Shown here one piece after another: positions 62,998 through 64,000 of a stretch of DNA of 64,000 nt. The DNA is from Methylophaga sp. (GTDB lineage: Bacteria > Pseudomonadota > Gammaproteobacteria > Nitrosococcales > Methylophagaceae), in assembly GCA_026988435.1 (NCBI GenBank), contig JALSLH010000025.1, positions 1 through 64,000 on the forward strand, in the 5' to 3' direction. Position numbers and translations under genes: made by a program. The first letter of the stretch is position 1, and each line of letters opens with the position of its first letter. The notes beneath the pieces are model-generated. The model had not been told where the DNA came from and searched no databases. It was given only the letters and a program-made list of their open reading frames with translations.

Positions 62998-64000
62998 AGA
63001 TTTCTTTGTTCACAGCGCCCTAAAATCTCAATTAACGTGGTATCGTCAGGATAAATTGTTAACCCTTCCCGCGTAATTTCACAGGCATGCTTATTTTTTT
63101 TCAAATAACTCAATGCCTCAACGGTCAGTTTGTAATACAAGATATGCGGATTGTGTTTTAATTCTTGTTCGCTCCAGTCAGCAAATGATCGCACATTATC
63201 ATCAAGGCCATATTTCGCACTAGAATAAAATAGAGACGTTATCATTGTTTCCGTTGCAAGTTGTTTGAAATAAGGGTTATGAATAGATATTGGAAAAGAT
63301 TTATCGGCTGAGCTTTTTTTCAATATAAAGTTTTTAAATTCTAACGTAGATGCCATGGTATGCGATAAAAAGACAGTCGCAGATAAACCAGCTAAAACAG
63401 CAAAAATCCGAATTGATTTTCTAGCAGTATTAGACAGAATGACACGACGGCGGCGATGGAATGGATGCATTACGGAAAATAATAGAATTAGAAAAACAAA
63501 CCAATGGCTAGCCGAAATATAAAAGGGTAATTCTACTTGTGTATGCAATGCGATCGGAAGCAGTAACGCGGCATAGGCATACCTTCTGCTAGGCGGTAAT
63601 TGTTTCAATGTCAGTAATACGGCAATTAAAAATAACAATAAGCCTGAACCTGCAACTAATCCTCCTTCCATTAACCAGAAAATAGTTTCATTATGAGGGT
63701 GGGCGACGCGTTGATTAGGCAAGTTTGCATTAGGGTGATCGGCATAGAATTGCGGTTTCCCTAACTGCCATACACGAATAAAACTACCTATTCCGTGACC
63801 AAAAATAGGCTGCTCTTTAAAAGCATCATAGGCGATAGTGTAAATGCCTAATCGTGAAGAACCTGAAAATCCAGAATTCATGGCAGTCGTTTTTTCTATA
63901 ACGCTTGTAATGCCTGAATTAGCATGCTTGCTATTATTGAGAAGGTTACTAGAAAAAATTGAGATAAGGATTATTGAAGCGATTAACCACCACCTCTTTT
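62994..64000 (-). CDS. O-antigen ligase / PglL-type oligosaccharyltransferase-like membrane protein (partial)
   Basis: The frame stays open upstream of the first visible ATG (63881) to the window edge, so the N-terminal half is missing. The visible 335 codons include the Wzy_C pattern SSRLGIYTIAYDAFKEQPIFGHGIGS, several helices (about residues 90-110, 115-130, 135-155, 170-185), HTQVELPFYISASHWFVFL as in PglL-like proteins, and a soluble C-terminal domain. It may attach glycans to lipid A core or to proteins such as pilins. The subtype cannot be told. Convergent with sufT, overlapping it by 4 bases. Confidence 0.75.
   Translation of the reverse strand, partial: KRWWLIASIILISIFSSNLLNNSKHANSGITSVIEKTTAMNSGFSGSSRLGIYTIAYDAFKEQPIFGHGIGSFIRVWQLGKPQFYADHPNANLPNQRVAHPHNETIFWLMEGGLVAGSGLLLFLIAVLLTLKQLPPSRRYAYAALLLPIALHTQVELPFYISASHWFVFLILLFSVMHPFHRRRRVILSNTARKSIRIFAVLAGLSATVFLSHTMASTLEFKNFILKKSSADKSFPISIHNPYFKQLATETMITSLFYSSAKYGLDDNVRSFADWSEQELKHNPHILYYKLTVEALSYLKKNKHACEITREGLTIYPDDTTLIEILGRCEQRNL

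Overview
The window comes from a low-GC (roughly 40% by eye) gammaproteobacterium that can live on hydrogen and fix CO2. Pointers are the gene order queA-trmJ-cysE-iscR-iscA, a SUF operon with a SufU scaffold, Calvin-cycle sugar-phosphate enzymes, and two catalytic [NiFe]-hydrogenases plus a hydrogen sensor. No species is assigned.

Layout. Position 1-122 is the edge of an IS3-type insertion sequence. Position 142-12180 (minus strand) encodes an outer-membrane barrel protein and a type IV-pilus/type II-secretion-like filament machine: secretin, PilP/MshK-like clamp, GspF platform, GspE ATPase, PilO-like and PilM/PilN-like inner-membrane proteins, two pseudopilins and a probable major pilin. 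Several parts are atypical, including a secretin with a conjugation-like C-terminal domain and a PilM/N-like fusion carrying MshEN-like repeats. Next to it, divergently, lies a two-component system (12676-14671) and a PepSY protein. A near-perfect CRP-type operator sits in the intervening control region.

Position 15886-37022 is a hydrogenase supercluster. hupSLC (minus) encodes a membrane-bound uptake hydrogenase with the six-cysteine proximal-cluster signature of oxygen-tolerant enzymes. It is preceded by a sigma-54 promoter and an IHF site. Divergent from it run hupDFGHIJK, hypAB, the sigma-54 activator hupR, the kinase hupT, the sensor hydrogenase hupUV, hypF, hypC, a SIS-domain isomerase gene, hypDE and a nickel-transporter-like gene. 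The window therefore holds an apparently complete hydrogen-sensing circuit and its target promoter.

Position 37212-48972 carries class II aldolase, fructose-bisphosphatase and triosephosphate isomerase, then hoxFUYHWI (soluble NAD-reducing hydrogenase of the Cupriavidus necator type, including HoxI) and pntAB (NADH to NADPH transhydrogenase). I read this as an H2 to NADH to NADPH to CO2-fixation module.

Position 48973-51443 is an accessory scar: a broken tyrosine-recombinase remnant beside tRNA-Leu(CAA), a frameshifted short-chain dehydrogenase, a DUF2269 membrane protein and a TetR regulator. Position 51492-62997 is housekeeping: queA, trmJ, cysE, iscR, iscA, a 165-bp MITE-like element, a DUF1223 protein, an FKBP isomerase, and the operon sufR-sufB-sufC-sufD-sufS-sufU-sufT, interrupted between sufB and sufC by a dispersed inverted repeat. 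The window ends inside an O-antigen-ligase/PglL-like gene.

The best candidate for an undescribed system is the hybrid filament/secretin locus. The best-supported regulatory story is the sigma-54/IHF promoter of hupSLC together with the in-window hydrogen sensor.
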